A stretch of DNA of 64,000 bases from Collinsella sp. UBA6357 (lineage in GTDB: Bacteria > Actinomycetota > Coriobacteriia > Coriobacteriales > Coriobacteriaceae), in contig DJRP01000006.1 of the NCBI GenBank assembly GCA_002437815.1, forward strand, positions 5,377 to 69,376, in the 5' to 3' direction. The stretch's first letter is position 1, and each line of letters starts with the position of its first letter. Shown here in pieces: positions 41,843 through 49,973 of this stretch. A program made the position numbers and the translations under genes. The notes beneath the pieces are model-generated. The model was not told where the DNA came from, searched no databases, and saw only the letters and a program-made list of their open reading frames with translations.

Positions 41843-43081
41843 GTGGCAGACCGTCCCTATGGCGTTCTAGGCCGCGTGCTCGGCCACAGCTACACGCCCG
41901 TCATCTATCGCGAACTCGCCGGTATCGACTACGTGCGTTTCGAGCGCGAACCCGAGCAGCTCGAGGCCTTCATATGTGGCCAGGAATGGGAAGGCACCAA
42001 CGTGACCATCCCCTACAAGCGCGCCGTGCTGCCCTACCTCGATGAGCTATCGCCGCTCGCCGAGCGCATGGGCAACGTGAACACCATCACGCGCCTGCCC
42101 GATGGGCGCCTGCGCGGCGACAACACCGACTACTTTGGCTTTCGGTGCCTCGTCGAGCAACTTGGCGTGGACGTTGCCGGCAAGAAGGTGCTCGTGCTCG
42201 GAGCCTCGGGGGGCGCCGGCACCACGGCAAGCATGGTTCTCGAGGACCTGGGCGCCGACGTGGTGCCCGTCGGTCGCCACCGTGCGGTCAATTATGAAAA
42301 TCTTGCCGATCAGGCAGACGCCGCCCTGCTCGTCAACTGCACGCCGGCCGGCATGTATCCCCACTGTCCCGACGCCGCCTGCACCCTCGCGGGCCTCGAT
42401 GCGCTTGCGGGCGTGATCGACATCGTCTACAACCCCGCCCGCACCGGCATCATGCTCGAAGCCGAATCGAAAGGGATACCGTGCATCGGCGGTCTGCTCA
42501 TGCTTGTCGCACAGGCGGCCCAGGCAGTGGAGCGCTATATCGGCAAGCCGGTCGATATCGATCAGGTCATCGATGTCACCGAGCGTCTATCGCGTCGCGA
42601 GCAGAATATCGCCCTGATCGGCATGCCCGGTTCGGGCAAGACCCGTGTCGGCGAACAGATCGCAGCGCTTACGGGCCGCGAGCACGTGGATCTCGATCGA
42701 GCGCTCGAGCAGTCGCTCGGCATGCCCTGCGCCGATTTTATCGTGCAACGCGGCGAGGAGGCATTCCGGCAAGCCGAGACGGAGGAGCTCTCCAAGATAA
42801 GCCGTCGGTCACATCTCGTGCTTTCGACCGGCGGAGGCGTGGTCACCCGCGATGAGAACTATCCGCTGCTGCACCAGAACAGCCAGATCGTCATGCTCAA
42901 CCGCAAGCTCGAAGAACTCGCCCACAAGGGCCGTCCCATCACGGCCCGCGACGGCATCGATAAGCTCGCCGAGCAGCGCATGCCGCGCTACCACGCCTGG
43001 GCAGATCTGGCCATCGATTCGCTCGACTGCGCCGCCAACACCGCCCAAGCCGTCGTGGACGCCTTGCCGCCGGCGCTCTAG
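41843..43081 (+). CDS. aroE/aroK: Shikimate dehydrogenase-shikimate kinase fusion
   Basis: The 412-residue protein joins two consecutive pathway enzymes. AroE spans about 1-245: GHSYTP substrate loop, TNVTIPYK catalytic Lys, GDNTDYFGF, and NADP site VLGASGGAGTTAS. AroK spans about 250-412: Walker A GMPGSGKT, DLD, FRQAETEEL, TGGGVV and the RMPRYHAWADL lid/Arg region. Both halves look intact. GTG follows the pheA stop directly, behind GGAGGTGA. It could channel shikimate, but this is inference. A second AroK lies at 51 kb. Confidence 0.94.
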   Translation: MADRPYGVLGRVLGHSYTPVIYRELAGIDYVRFEREPEQLEAFICGQEWEGTNVTIPYKRAVLPYLDELSPLAERMGNVNTITRLPDGRLRGDNTDYFGFRCLVEQLGVDVAGKKVLVLGASGGAGTTASMVLEDLGADVVPVGRHRAVNYENLADQADAALLVNCTPAGMYPHCPDAACTLAGLDALAGVIDIVYNPARTGIMLEAESKGIPCIGGLLMLVAQAAQAVERYIGKPVDIDQVIDVTERLSRREQNIALIGMPGSGKTRVGEQIAALTGREHVDLDRALEQSLGMPCADFIVQRGEEAFRQAETEELSKISRRSHLVLSTGGGVVTRDENYPLLHQNSQIVMLNRKLEELAHKGRPITARDGIDKLAEQRMPRYHAWADLAIDSLDCAANTAQAVVDALPPAL

Positions 43082-43109
43082 TCATCAGATACAACGCTGA
43101 GGAGAACAT

Positions 43110-43547
43110 ATGAAAGCACTGGTCATCAACGGACCCAACCTCAACATGCTGGGCATTCGCGAACCCGGCATCTACGGCAGCGACAACTACGAGGCGCTCG
43201 TCGCCCGCTGCAAGCAGGCTGGAGCCGAGCTGGGCTTTGATGAGGTGGAGGTCTTCCAGTCCAATCATGAGGGCTCTATCGTCGATAAGATCCAAGAGGC
43301 CTATGGCAACGTCGACGGCATCGTGATCAACCCCGCCGCCTACACGCATACCAGCGTGGCCATCCTTGACGCCTTGAAAGCGGTCTCGATCCCTGCCGTA
43401 GAGGTGCATATCTCTGCCGTTGAGGAGCGCGAGGACTTCCGTCAGGTCTCCTATGCGCGTCTCGCCTGTTTTGCCACCATCACCGGCGAGGGCCTCGACG
43501 GCTACGCTCACGCCCTGCAGCTTCTAAAGGACAAGCTCGGCGCCTAG
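43110..43547 (+). CDS. aroQ: 3-dehydroquinate dehydratase, type II
   Basis: The 145-residue dodecameric-type dehydroquinase has NGPNLNMLGIREP (Arg and Tyr of the active site nearby), FQSNHEGSIVDKI, INPAAYTHTSVA and EVHISA. GAGGAG lies 5 nt before the ATG. It is the last gene of the aro operon and overlaps recN tail to tail by 4 nt (CTAG), leaving no room for a terminator between them. Confidence 0.96.
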   Translation: MKALVINGPNLNMLGIREPGIYGSDNYEALVARCKQAGAELGFDEVEVFQSNHEGSIVDKIQEAYGNVDGIVINPAAYTHTSVAILDALKAVSIPAVEVHISAVEEREDFRQVSYARLACFATITGEGLDGYAHALQLLKDKLGA

Positions 43548-45166
43548 ATACCGTCGAGCATTTGACGGGCATGGGCAAGCGATGCCTCGGTGAGATCGCC
43601 CGAGAGCATACGGGCGATCTCGCTGACGCGGTCCTCGCCGGTGACCTCGGTCAGATGTGTCTCAGGAACATCGCCCGGCGTCTTTGAGACCATGTAGTGT
43701 TTATCGGCGGCAACCGCCACCTGAGCCAGATGCGTCACGACGATCACCTGATGCGTCTTTGCCAGATCGGCGATCACCGCGCCCAAGGCACGGGCGGTCG
43801 AACCTCCCACGCCAGCATCGACCTCATCGAAGACGAGCGTATCGACATGGTCGGCATTGCCCAACACGACCTTGCATGCAAGCATCACACGCGAAAGCTC
43901 ACCGCCCGAGGCGATACGGCGCAGCGGACGCGGCGTCAGACCGGACCCGCTGCGATAGAGCAGCTCATAGGATGAGGGTCCCAGCAGCGTCCATTCGCCG
44001 CGCGGCAGGTCGCGAGCATCCCACACGAGCTCGGCTGAGCCCATCTCGAGCCGTGCCATCTGCGCGGCGACCTCTCGACAGAACTGCGGAGCCGCCTCGT
44101 TGCGGGTGCGCTTAAGGGCCTTGGCGGCAGCAAACAGATCGCGCTCCGCGGCAGCCAGCGCCTCTCGGGCCGCCGCAAGCATCTCCGAGCTGTTGTCAAC
44201 CAGACCGATGAGCTCCCTCGCTTCTTTGCGACGGGTGAATACATCGTCCATCGTGGGGCCCCACGAACGCAGAAGACCCTTGAGGTCGCGGTAACGATCC
44301 TGCATGCGTGCGAGCTCGGCAGGGTCGAATTCGATGCCGTCACGATATCGGCGCAGCTCGGAGGCACAATCCTCAAGAGATATAACAGCCGATGAGAGTT
44401 CGTCGGCAAGATCGCCGAGCTTGCGGTCGACGCGCGCCATCGACGTCAGAGCCGAAACCGCCTCGTTGATGGCGTCGAGTGCCCCGCCCTCGGCAGCAAG
44501 CCCCTCATGAGCCTCCGCGACCGCACGAACGAGCTCCTCGGCATGCTCTGACCGGGGCAGCACATCCTCAAGGTGTTCATACTCGCCGGGCTTGGGATCG
44601 ATCTCATCGATACGCGCCAGGGCAAAACGCGCCTCCTCGACACGCGAATCCTGCGCCCGCGAAGCGTCTTCAAGCCGCTTGAGCTCCTTAGCCGCCGCGC
44701 GCGAGGTCTTGAAGCAGGCCTGATAGCGATCGCGGGCTGCCAGGACGGACTCTCCTGCCCAAGCATCGACCATAGAGACATGGTTAACCGGATCGAGTAG
44801 CCGCTGATGCTCGTGCTGGCCGCACAGATCGACCAAAGGAGCGACGCGACCGGCAAGCTCACGAACACTTGCGATCGATCCATCGATCTTAACGCGCGAA
44901 CGGCCGTCAGCCGAAAGACGGCGCTGCACGCAAAAACCGTCTTCATCTTCGGGTCCGGCATAAAGGCGAGCCTCGACCACGGCAGCTGACTCACCCTCGC
45001 GAACCGTCGAGGAATCGGCGCGTTCACCCAAAATGAGCTTGAGTGCCGACAGCAGCGCCGTCTTGCCGGCACCCGTCTCACCCGTCAAGACCGTCAGCCC
45101 CGAGCTGGGGACAAGATCGGCATCGCGGATCAGGGCGATATTGGAAACATGCAGCTCATCGATCAC
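43544..45166 (-). CDS. recN: DNA repair protein RecN
   Basis: This SMC-like ATPase acts in double-strand break repair. The 540-residue protein has Walker A GETGAGKT near residue 35, long central coiled coils, the signature IASGGELSRVMLA and Walker B LVFDEVDAGVGG. The GTG start fits the family N-terminus (IDELHVSNIALI) and lies inside the nadK end (11-nt overlap). Longer readings just re-read nadK. It ends the nusB-xseB-tlyA-nadK-recN series. Confidence 0.95.
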   Translation of the reverse strand: MIDELHVSNIALIRDADLVPSSGLTVLTGETGAGKTALLSALKLILGERADSSTVREGESAAVVEARLYAGPEDEDGFCVQRRLSADGRSRVKIDGSIASVRELAGRVAPLVDLCGQHEHQRLLDPVNHVSMVDAWAGESVLAARDRYQACFKTSRAAAKELKRLEDASRAQDSRVEEARFALARIDEIDPKPGEYEHLEDVLPRSEHAEELVRAVAEAHEGLAAEGGALDAINEAVSALTSMARVDRKLGDLADELSSAVISLEDCASELRRYRDGIEFDPAELARMQDRYRDLKGLLRSWGPTMDDVFTRRKEARELIGLVDNSSEMLAAAREALAAAERDLFAAAKALKRTRNEAAPQFCREVAAQMARLEMGSAELVWDARDLPRGEWTLLGPSSYELLYRSGSGLTPRPLRRIASGGELSRVMLACKVVLGNADHVDTLVFDEVDAGVGGSTARALGAVIADLAKTHQVIVVTHLAQVAVAADKHYMVSKTPGDVPETHLTEVTGEDRVSEIARMLSGDLTEASLAHARQMLDGI

Positions 45167-46016
45167 GGCGCACCCCGTAGAACACACGCGAAACAGAATT
45201 ATAGAAGCTCTCGGGACCGTAATCGAGCAGCAGGACATCACCGGGGCCGCGACGCACCATAACGCGATCAACGGTGCCGGCACAGGTGACGAACTGCCCA
45301 TCGATGGCGATTGCGGGAACCGAGGGACGATCCTGGGACATCCGGATCTCGACCACATCGGAAGGTGAAGTCAGAAAAGCGCGGGCCTGAATCGTATGCG
45401 GGGCGATGGGGACGCACACCATACCACTGTAATCCGGACTCACGATAGGGCCGCCGGCAGACAGGGCATACCCGGTAGATCCGGTGGCCGTGGACACCAC
45501 CACGCCGTCACCGCGCAGGCGGTCGATATGGTGACCCGATACCGACATATCGAACTCGACCATATCGGAAAGCGGGCCGCGCGTCAGCGCCATGTCATTG
45601 AGCGCGAACGCGCGCACCATGTCTTCGGTTCCATCGTCATTGACGGAGACGACGTCGCAGGCGAGCGTCGCACGACGGCTCACATGCAGCTCACCGGCGA
45701 GAGCATCGGACACCACCGAGAGCACATCGCGCTCCTCGGGACTGGCAGCCGTCAAGAAGCCCAGGTGCCCATAGCTCAGCCCCAGGATAGGAATCTCACG
45801 GTAGTTGACGATACGGGCCGCGCGCAAAAGGGTCCCATCTCCGCCGAGCGTGATCACCAGGTCGCAGCCCTCGATATCGGGAGATGTCTGGATCTGGGAG
45901 CGTTGGTCGGCAGCCCATACCACCTCATAGCCCTGGCGCGAAAGCCAGAGCTCGAGCATCAAGCCGCTCTCGACAGCCTCTCGCTTGTAATAGTTGGGAA
46001 CGAGAAAGACCTTCAT
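45156..46016 (-). CDS. nadK: NAD kinase
   Basis: NadK makes NADP. The 286-residue protein has the GGDGT motif (LVITLGGDGTLLRA), GLSYGHLGFL, LNDMAL and the VVVSTATGSTGYALSAGGPIV block (core TGSTGYALSAGG). The start overlaps the tlyA stop by 4 nt (ATGA). This tlyA-nadK-recN trio is common in Gram-positives. Confidence 0.96.
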   Translation of the reverse strand: MKVFLVPNYYKREAVESGLMLELWLSRQGYEVVWAADQRSQIQTSPDIEGCDLVITLGGDGTLLRAARIVNYREIPILGLSYGHLGFLTAASPEERDVLSVVSDALAGELHVSRRATLACDVVSVNDDGTEDMVRAFALNDMALTRGPLSDMVEFDMSVSGHHIDRLRGDGVVVSTATGSTGYALSAGGPIVSPDYSGMVCVPIAPHTIQARAFLTSPSDVVEIRMSQDRPSVPAIAIDGQFVTCAGTVDRVMVRRGPGDVLLLDYGPESFYNSVSRVFYGVRRDR

Positions 46017-46825
46017 AGTGACGCCGCCTTCGACTGCAGTTTCTCAACCTGGGCATCCAAATGTGCGAGGCGTGCATCGGTGTCCAGCAACCGCGAACCG
46101 TATAAAAAGAACTCCACGTTGCCCTTGGCGCCGTGGATGGGAGAGGTGCACACGTCGATGGGATACAGGCCCTTGTCGGCAAACAGCTTAACGACCTGCG
46201 AGAGCGTCCGCGCGCGTACCGCGGGGTCGGTCACGAGGCCGCCCTCGCCCACCTCGGCAGCCGGTGCCTCAAACTGAGGTTTAACGAGTGTGCAAAAAGA
46301 CCCATCGGGTTTCAAACATGCCAAAACGGCATCGATGATATGGGCGATGCTCGTAAACGATACGTCGCAAACGGCCAAATCAAATGAGGCCTCATATCCC
46401 AAAGCGGGAAGATCGCAGATGTTCGTGCGCTCGCAGAGCGTCACACGGCTGTCCTGACGCAACGACCAATCGAACTGAGCGCGTCCCACATCGACGGACA
46501 CCACACTCATGGCACCCCGTTTGAGCAGGCAGTCGGTAAAACCACCCGTAGAGCATCCCACATCAAGGCAAGAAAGGCCCGAGGGATCGATACCGAAGGC
46601 ATCGAGTGCGCCCTCGAGCTTGAGACCGCCGCGCCCCACATAGGGGATGCGACCCTTAACATGCAACGGCAAGCCCGGAGCGACCTTTTGTCCCGGAGAG
46701 GTCAGGCGCTCCCCGCCCGAAGAGACAAGACCGGCCATGAGAGTGCGAAGGGCATCCGCGCGATCGGCGCAGATGCCCTGTGAAATCAGCTCGTCATCAA
46801 GACGTACACGTTTCATGAGATACAT
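46013..46825 (-). CDS. tlyA: TlyA family rRNA 2'-O-methyltransferase
   Basis: The 270-residue protein has an N-terminal S4 RNA-binding domain (RLDDELISQG) and an FtsJ-type methyltransferase domain with CLDVGCSTGGFTDCLL, the K-D-K-E-type residues around DVSFTSI and LVKPQFEA. TlyA methylates rRNA and is known as the capreomycin-susceptibility determinant and in some cases as a hemolysin-like protein. I chose the ATG overlapping the xseB TGA (TGATG). A Met three codons later is equally plausible. Neither has a strong Shine-Dalgarno. Confidence 0.92.
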   Translation of the reverse strand: MYLMKRVRLDDELISQGICADRADALRTLMAGLVSSGGERLTSPGQKVAPGLPLHVKGRIPYVGRGGLKLEGALDAFGIDPSGLSCLDVGCSTGGFTDCLLKRGAMSVVSVDVGRAQFDWSLRQDSRVTLCERTNICDLPALGYEASFDLAVCDVSFTSIAHIIDAVLACLKPDGSFCTLVKPQFEAPAAEVGEGGLVTDPAVRARTLSQVVKLFADKGLYPIDVCTSPIHGAKGNVEFFLYGSRLLDTDARLAHLDAQVEKLQSKAASL

Positions 46826-47070
46826 CAACCATTCGACTCTTGAGCATCTTCGTGAGCATCGGTCTCATAGTCCTGTTCGAGTTGAGCAGCCTCGCGAGGC
46901 GACAACTCGAACTTATCGACCATGTCGACCGCTTTCGAACCCAAGGCAATAGCCTCGTCGAACAGATCAAGCGACCGTTCCAACGAGGTGTCCTTCGAGC
47001 GAACGGTCGCGATAATCTCGTCAAGACGCTCCGAAATCTCATCGAAATTGCGCGTCGTGGACTCGGCCAT
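46825..47070 (-). CDS. xseB: Exodeoxyribonuclease VII small subunit
   Basis: The 81-residue helical protein has NFDEISERLDEIIATVRS and LERSLDLFDEAIALGSKA, the XseB signature. GAGGAG lies 5 nt before the ATG. The large-subunit gene xseA, normally adjacent, is not in the window, so it must lie elsewhere if the enzyme is functional. Confidence 0.9.
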   Translation of the reverse strand: MAESTTRNFDEISERLDEIIATVRSKDTSLERSLDLFDEAIALGSKAVDMVDKFELSPREAAQLEQDYETDAHEDAQESNG

Positions 47071-47072
47071 AC

Positions 47073-47651
47073 CTACTCCTCGGACACCTCGGGGGTCTCA
47101 TCGCTCACAACGGCATCGACAACACCGGCAGCAGAACGAGCAGCTTCGACCTTGGCGGCCTCCTCGGCGGCACGAGCCTCCTCGCGTGCACGATCCTCGG
47201 CCAAAAGCTCCTCATACAGATCCTGTCCGGGAAGCTCCTCGGTGCGAGCGATCTTGCCGAGCACACCGTTGACGAAGCTCGCGGACTGATCGGTACCGTA
47301 AGCCTTGGCGATCTCGACCGCCTCGTTGATCACGATGGCGTCGGTGACCTCCTCGTCTTTAAGGAAGCGCATCTCGTATACCGCAATGCGCAGCAGGTTG
47401 CGGTCTGCACCCGGCATGCGCTCGAGCGCCCAGTTCTTGGCGATGGCGCGCAAGGCGCAGTCGATACGATCGATGTGCTCATAGGCGCCACGGCACAGCT
47501 CGAGCGCATACGGGTCGAGCGGCCCCTTGGAGATCAGATAATCCCCCTCGATGACAGCCTCGAGCGGGCTGTCGAGCGCCTCGGCCTGAAACAGCAGCTG
47601 AAGCGCCTGGCTTCGGGCGAGCGTGCGCCCGCGATAGACCTTTAAGCTCAA
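47073..47651 (-). CDS. nusB: Transcription antitermination factor NusB
   Basis: The 192-residue protein has the NusB core (LARSQALQLLFQAE, LLRIAVYEM, VINEAVEIAKAYG, FVNGVLGKIA) and a C-terminal tail of about 50 residues rich in A, E and V beyond it. The TTG start has AAGGAG 6 nt upstream, overlapping the asp23 stop. It joins NusE at boxA of rRNA transcripts. Confidence 0.95.
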   Translation of the reverse strand: MSLKVYRGRTLARSQALQLLFQAEALDSPLEAVIEGDYLISKGPLDPYALELCRGAYEHIDRIDCALRAIAKNWALERMPGADRNLLRIAVYEMRFLKDEEVTDAIVINEAVEIAKAYGTDQSASFVNGVLGKIARTEELPGQDLYEELLAEDRAREEARAAEEAAKVEAARSAAGVVDAVVSDETPEVSEE

Positions 47652-47654
47652 AGG

Positions 47655-48017
47655 TTACTCCTTAGGGAACACAAGGCCGTCGATGCAGACATCGACGCGC
47701 TCGACCTCGACGCCCACCTGGGCATCAATGGCGCCGACCACAGCAGAACGGACGGACTCGGCAAGCTTCTTGAACGGATAGCCGAAGAACACGACCACGC
47801 GAACGGTAAGCGCAAGCTTACCGTCGACGACCTCGGCCTCGACCGCCGGCTCGGAAGCCGGCGTCTTGGACGAGAGCATCATCGAAACGAGATTGGTGGC
47901 AAGGTTCTTGACGCCGACGGAGGCAATGCCCTCGACTTCCGTGACGGCACGGGAAACGATGGCGGTCAGCACGTCGGGTGCGATACCGATGCCATCGATC
48001 TTGATCTCCTGAGGCAT
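47655..48017 (-). CDS. Asp23/Gls24 family envelope stress protein
   Basis: The 120-residue protein has IAPDVLTAIVSRAVTEVEGIASV and VGVEVERVDVCIDGLVF, as in DUF322/Asp23 proteins. Between efp and nusB this family is standard in Gram-positives. The ATG has GGAGG 4 nt upstream. Asp23 relatives form a membrane-proximal stress network, but the efp-linked subgroup is not well characterised. Confidence 0.9.
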   Translation of the reverse strand: MPQEIKIDGIGIAPDVLTAIVSRAVTEVEGIASVGVKNLATNLVSMMLSSKTPASEPAVEAEVVDGKLALTVRVVVFFGYPFKKLAESVRSAVVGAIDAQVGVEVERVDVCIDGLVFPKE

Positions 48018-48042
48018 GGATCCTCCTTAGAACGAAACGCGT

Positions 48043-48606
48043 TTAGACGCGGGAAACGAACTTGCCGTCGCGGGTATCGACCTTGATGGTCTCGCCCTCG
48101 TTGAGATACATCGGGACCTGGATGACGGCACCGGTGTCGATGGTGGCCGGCTTGGTCGAGCCCTGGACGGTGTCGCCCTTGAAGCCCGGGTCGGTCTGGA
48201 CGATGGTGGTCTCGATGAACATCGGCGGCGTCACGCCCATGAGCTCATCGTCGGCGAAGAGCAGCTGGCAGACATCGTTCTCGCGCAGCCACTTGGAGTT
48301 CTCGCCCACCATATCCTCGGGAACGGGCACCTGCTCATAGGTCTCGTTATCCATGAAGATGTAGTCGGCGCCGTCGTTGTAGAGGTACTGCATCTCGCGG
48401 GTGGTGAGCATAACGCTCTCGAACTTGGTGCCGGCGTTGCAGGTGTTCTCGACGACACGACCGGACTTGATGTCACGCGTCTTATAGCGCACGAAAGCGC
48501 CGCCCTTGCCAGGCTTGACGTGCTGGAACTCGACGATGGTATAGACCTTGTCCTTGATGCGAAGACCGAGGCCGTTCTTGAAGTCGGCAGTGGAGATGGT
48601 AGGCAT
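48043..48606 (-). CDS. efp: Translation elongation factor P
   Basis: EF-P relieves ribosome stalling at polyproline. The 187-residue protein has the three domains, with the tip loop VKPGKGGAFVRYK where Lys is the modifiable residue, and the C-terminal GDTVQGSTKPATIDTGA. No modification enzyme gene is seen nearby. AAGG lies 5 nt before the ATG. Confidence 0.97.
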   Translation of the reverse strand: MPTISTADFKNGLGLRIKDKVYTIVEFQHVKPGKGGAFVRYKTRDIKSGRVVENTCNAGTKFESVMLTTREMQYLYNDGADYIFMDNETYEQVPVPEDMVGENSKWLRENDVCQLLFADDELMGVTPPMFIETTIVQTDPGFKGDTVQGSTKPATIDTGAVIQVPMYLNEGETIKVDTRDGKFVSRV

Positions 48607-48662
48607 AATGACCTTTCTAGCATTGCTTGGCGCGATAACGCCCCAAATTACATACGGCAGGA

Positions 48663-48668
48663 ATTATA
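48663..48668 (-). promoter_or_regulatory. Predicted -10 element of efp
   Basis: A consensus TATAAT lies about 57 nt upstream of the efp ATG, in the pepQ-efp gap. No convincing -35 is present at 16-18 nt. Confidence 0.4.
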
Positions 48669-48707
48669 CAACTATGGCAGGCGATACCGACACGCCCCAT
48701 AGAACTT

Positions 48708-49838
48708 CTAGCACTCGATGATCTGCAGCTCGTGCGGCGATTGCGTAAAGGGCTCGTAGCCGTCCTTGGTAACGATGCCGTAATCCTCCAGACGAACGCC
48801 GCCCACACCGGGCAGATAGACGCCGGGCTCGATGGTGATGACGGCGCCCTCCTCGACGGTGTTGCTCGTACGGCCGAAGTTGGGCAGCTCGTGAATGTCG
48901 ATGCCCACACCATGGCCCAAACCATGGTTATAGTAGTCGCCATAGCCGGCATCGCCGATGATCTTCTTGGACAGCATATGGATGTCATGACCGTCGACGC
49001 CCGCGTGCACGGCGGCCGCGCACTCCTCGTGCGTACGGCGCACGAGCGCATATAGATCGAGCTGGGCCTGCGTGGGCTGTCCGACGCACACGGTGCGCGT
49101 CATATCGGAGCGGTAGTCCTTATAGCCCGCGCCGTAATCCATGAGCACGAAATCGCCCTTCTCGATCACGCGATCGCTCGGAACCGCATGGGGATTGGCG
49201 GTGTTGGGGCCGGAGGCCACGATCGAGGAGAAGGCGAGCGAATCGGCCCCGTGGGCGAACATGAAGTTCTCGAGCTCGTTGCGCACCTGCTTCTCGGTCA
49301 GACCGGGCTTGATATATCCGAGCATATGCTGGAAAGCGGCATCGGTGATGGTCTGGGCGTGCTTCATGAGTGCGACTTCCTCGGCATCCTTGACCGCGCG
49401 CATGAGACGGATGTCACCGTGCATCTGCGGCAGCATGCAGGCCACGGACTTATCCTCGAGGCTGCGCTGGATGCCCTGATAGAAGCTCAGCTGCATATCG
49501 TCCTCGACGGCACAGACGCGGCATTTATGAGCTGCGATCTTGCCGGCGACCCAGGACGGAATCGTACCCTCGTCCATATCGTAGACCCAGGGGCTGCCCT
49601 GCGGCGTGTTTTCCTGAAAGCTGTTGAGGTAGCGCGAATCGGTATGGAACCAGCAGCCGTCGGCCGTGATGAAGGCGGCATGAGGAAACTCGAACGTAAA
49701 ATCGAAAACACCGGTGACACCGGTCAGCCAACGGAGGTTGGCCTCGTCGCGCACGACGATGGCATCGTAGCCGCGCTCTTCCATAAGGGCACGGACGCGC
49801 TCGATACGGCCCGCGGGGCCGGCGGCAAACTGTGACAT
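48708..49838 (-). CDS. pepQ: M24 Xaa-Pro aminopeptidase/dipeptidase
   Basis: The 376-residue peptidase cleaves peptides with proline at position 2. It has an N-terminal creatinase-like domain and a pita-bread domain. The metal ligands are visible as MDYGAG, YRSDMTRT, GLGHGVG, TIEPG and VRLEDYG. AAAGGA lies 7 nt upstream of the ATG. Proximity to efp is classical in Actinobacteria and links proline-rich peptide turnover to polyproline translation. The leader contains a 17-nt GC palindrome. Confidence 0.93.
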   Translation of the reverse strand: MSQFAAGPAGRIERVRALMEERGYDAIVVRDEANLRWLTGVTGVFDFTFEFPHAAFITADGCWFHTDSRYLNSFQENTPQGSPWVYDMDEGTIPSWVAGKIAAHKCRVCAVEDDMQLSFYQGIQRSLEDKSVACMLPQMHGDIRLMRAVKDAEEVALMKHAQTITDAAFQHMLGYIKPGLTEKQVRNELENFMFAHGADSLAFSSIVASGPNTANPHAVPSDRVIEKGDFVLMDYGAGYKDYRSDMTRTVCVGQPTQAQLDLYALVRRTHEECAAAVHAGVDGHDIHMLSKKIIGDAGYGDYYNHGLGHGVGIDIHELPNFGRTSNTVEEGAVITIEPGVYLPGVGGVRLEDYGIVTKDGYEPFTQSPHELQIIEC

Positions 49839-49861
49839 ACAGATATCCTTTCCAACGCAGA

Positions 49862-49878
49862 GCGGCGCCGGGCGCCGC
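49862..49878 (-). repeat. GC palindrome in the pepQ leader
   Basis: GCGGCGCC-G-GGCGCCGC lies just upstream of the pepQ Shine-Dalgarno and resembles the GGCGCC-N-GGCGCC in the ppdK leader. A TATAAC at 49885-49890 may be the -10; TTGCGC is 21 nt from it, too far for normal spacing. Confidence 0.45.
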
Positions 49879-49973
49879 CGTCATGTTATACGCGTGACGA
49901 ACGAGTGGTTCGCGCAAGCCGAGCGGCGTGCGGCGAAAGGGCCGTACGTATACCGACTCGCCCGCGAACTATC

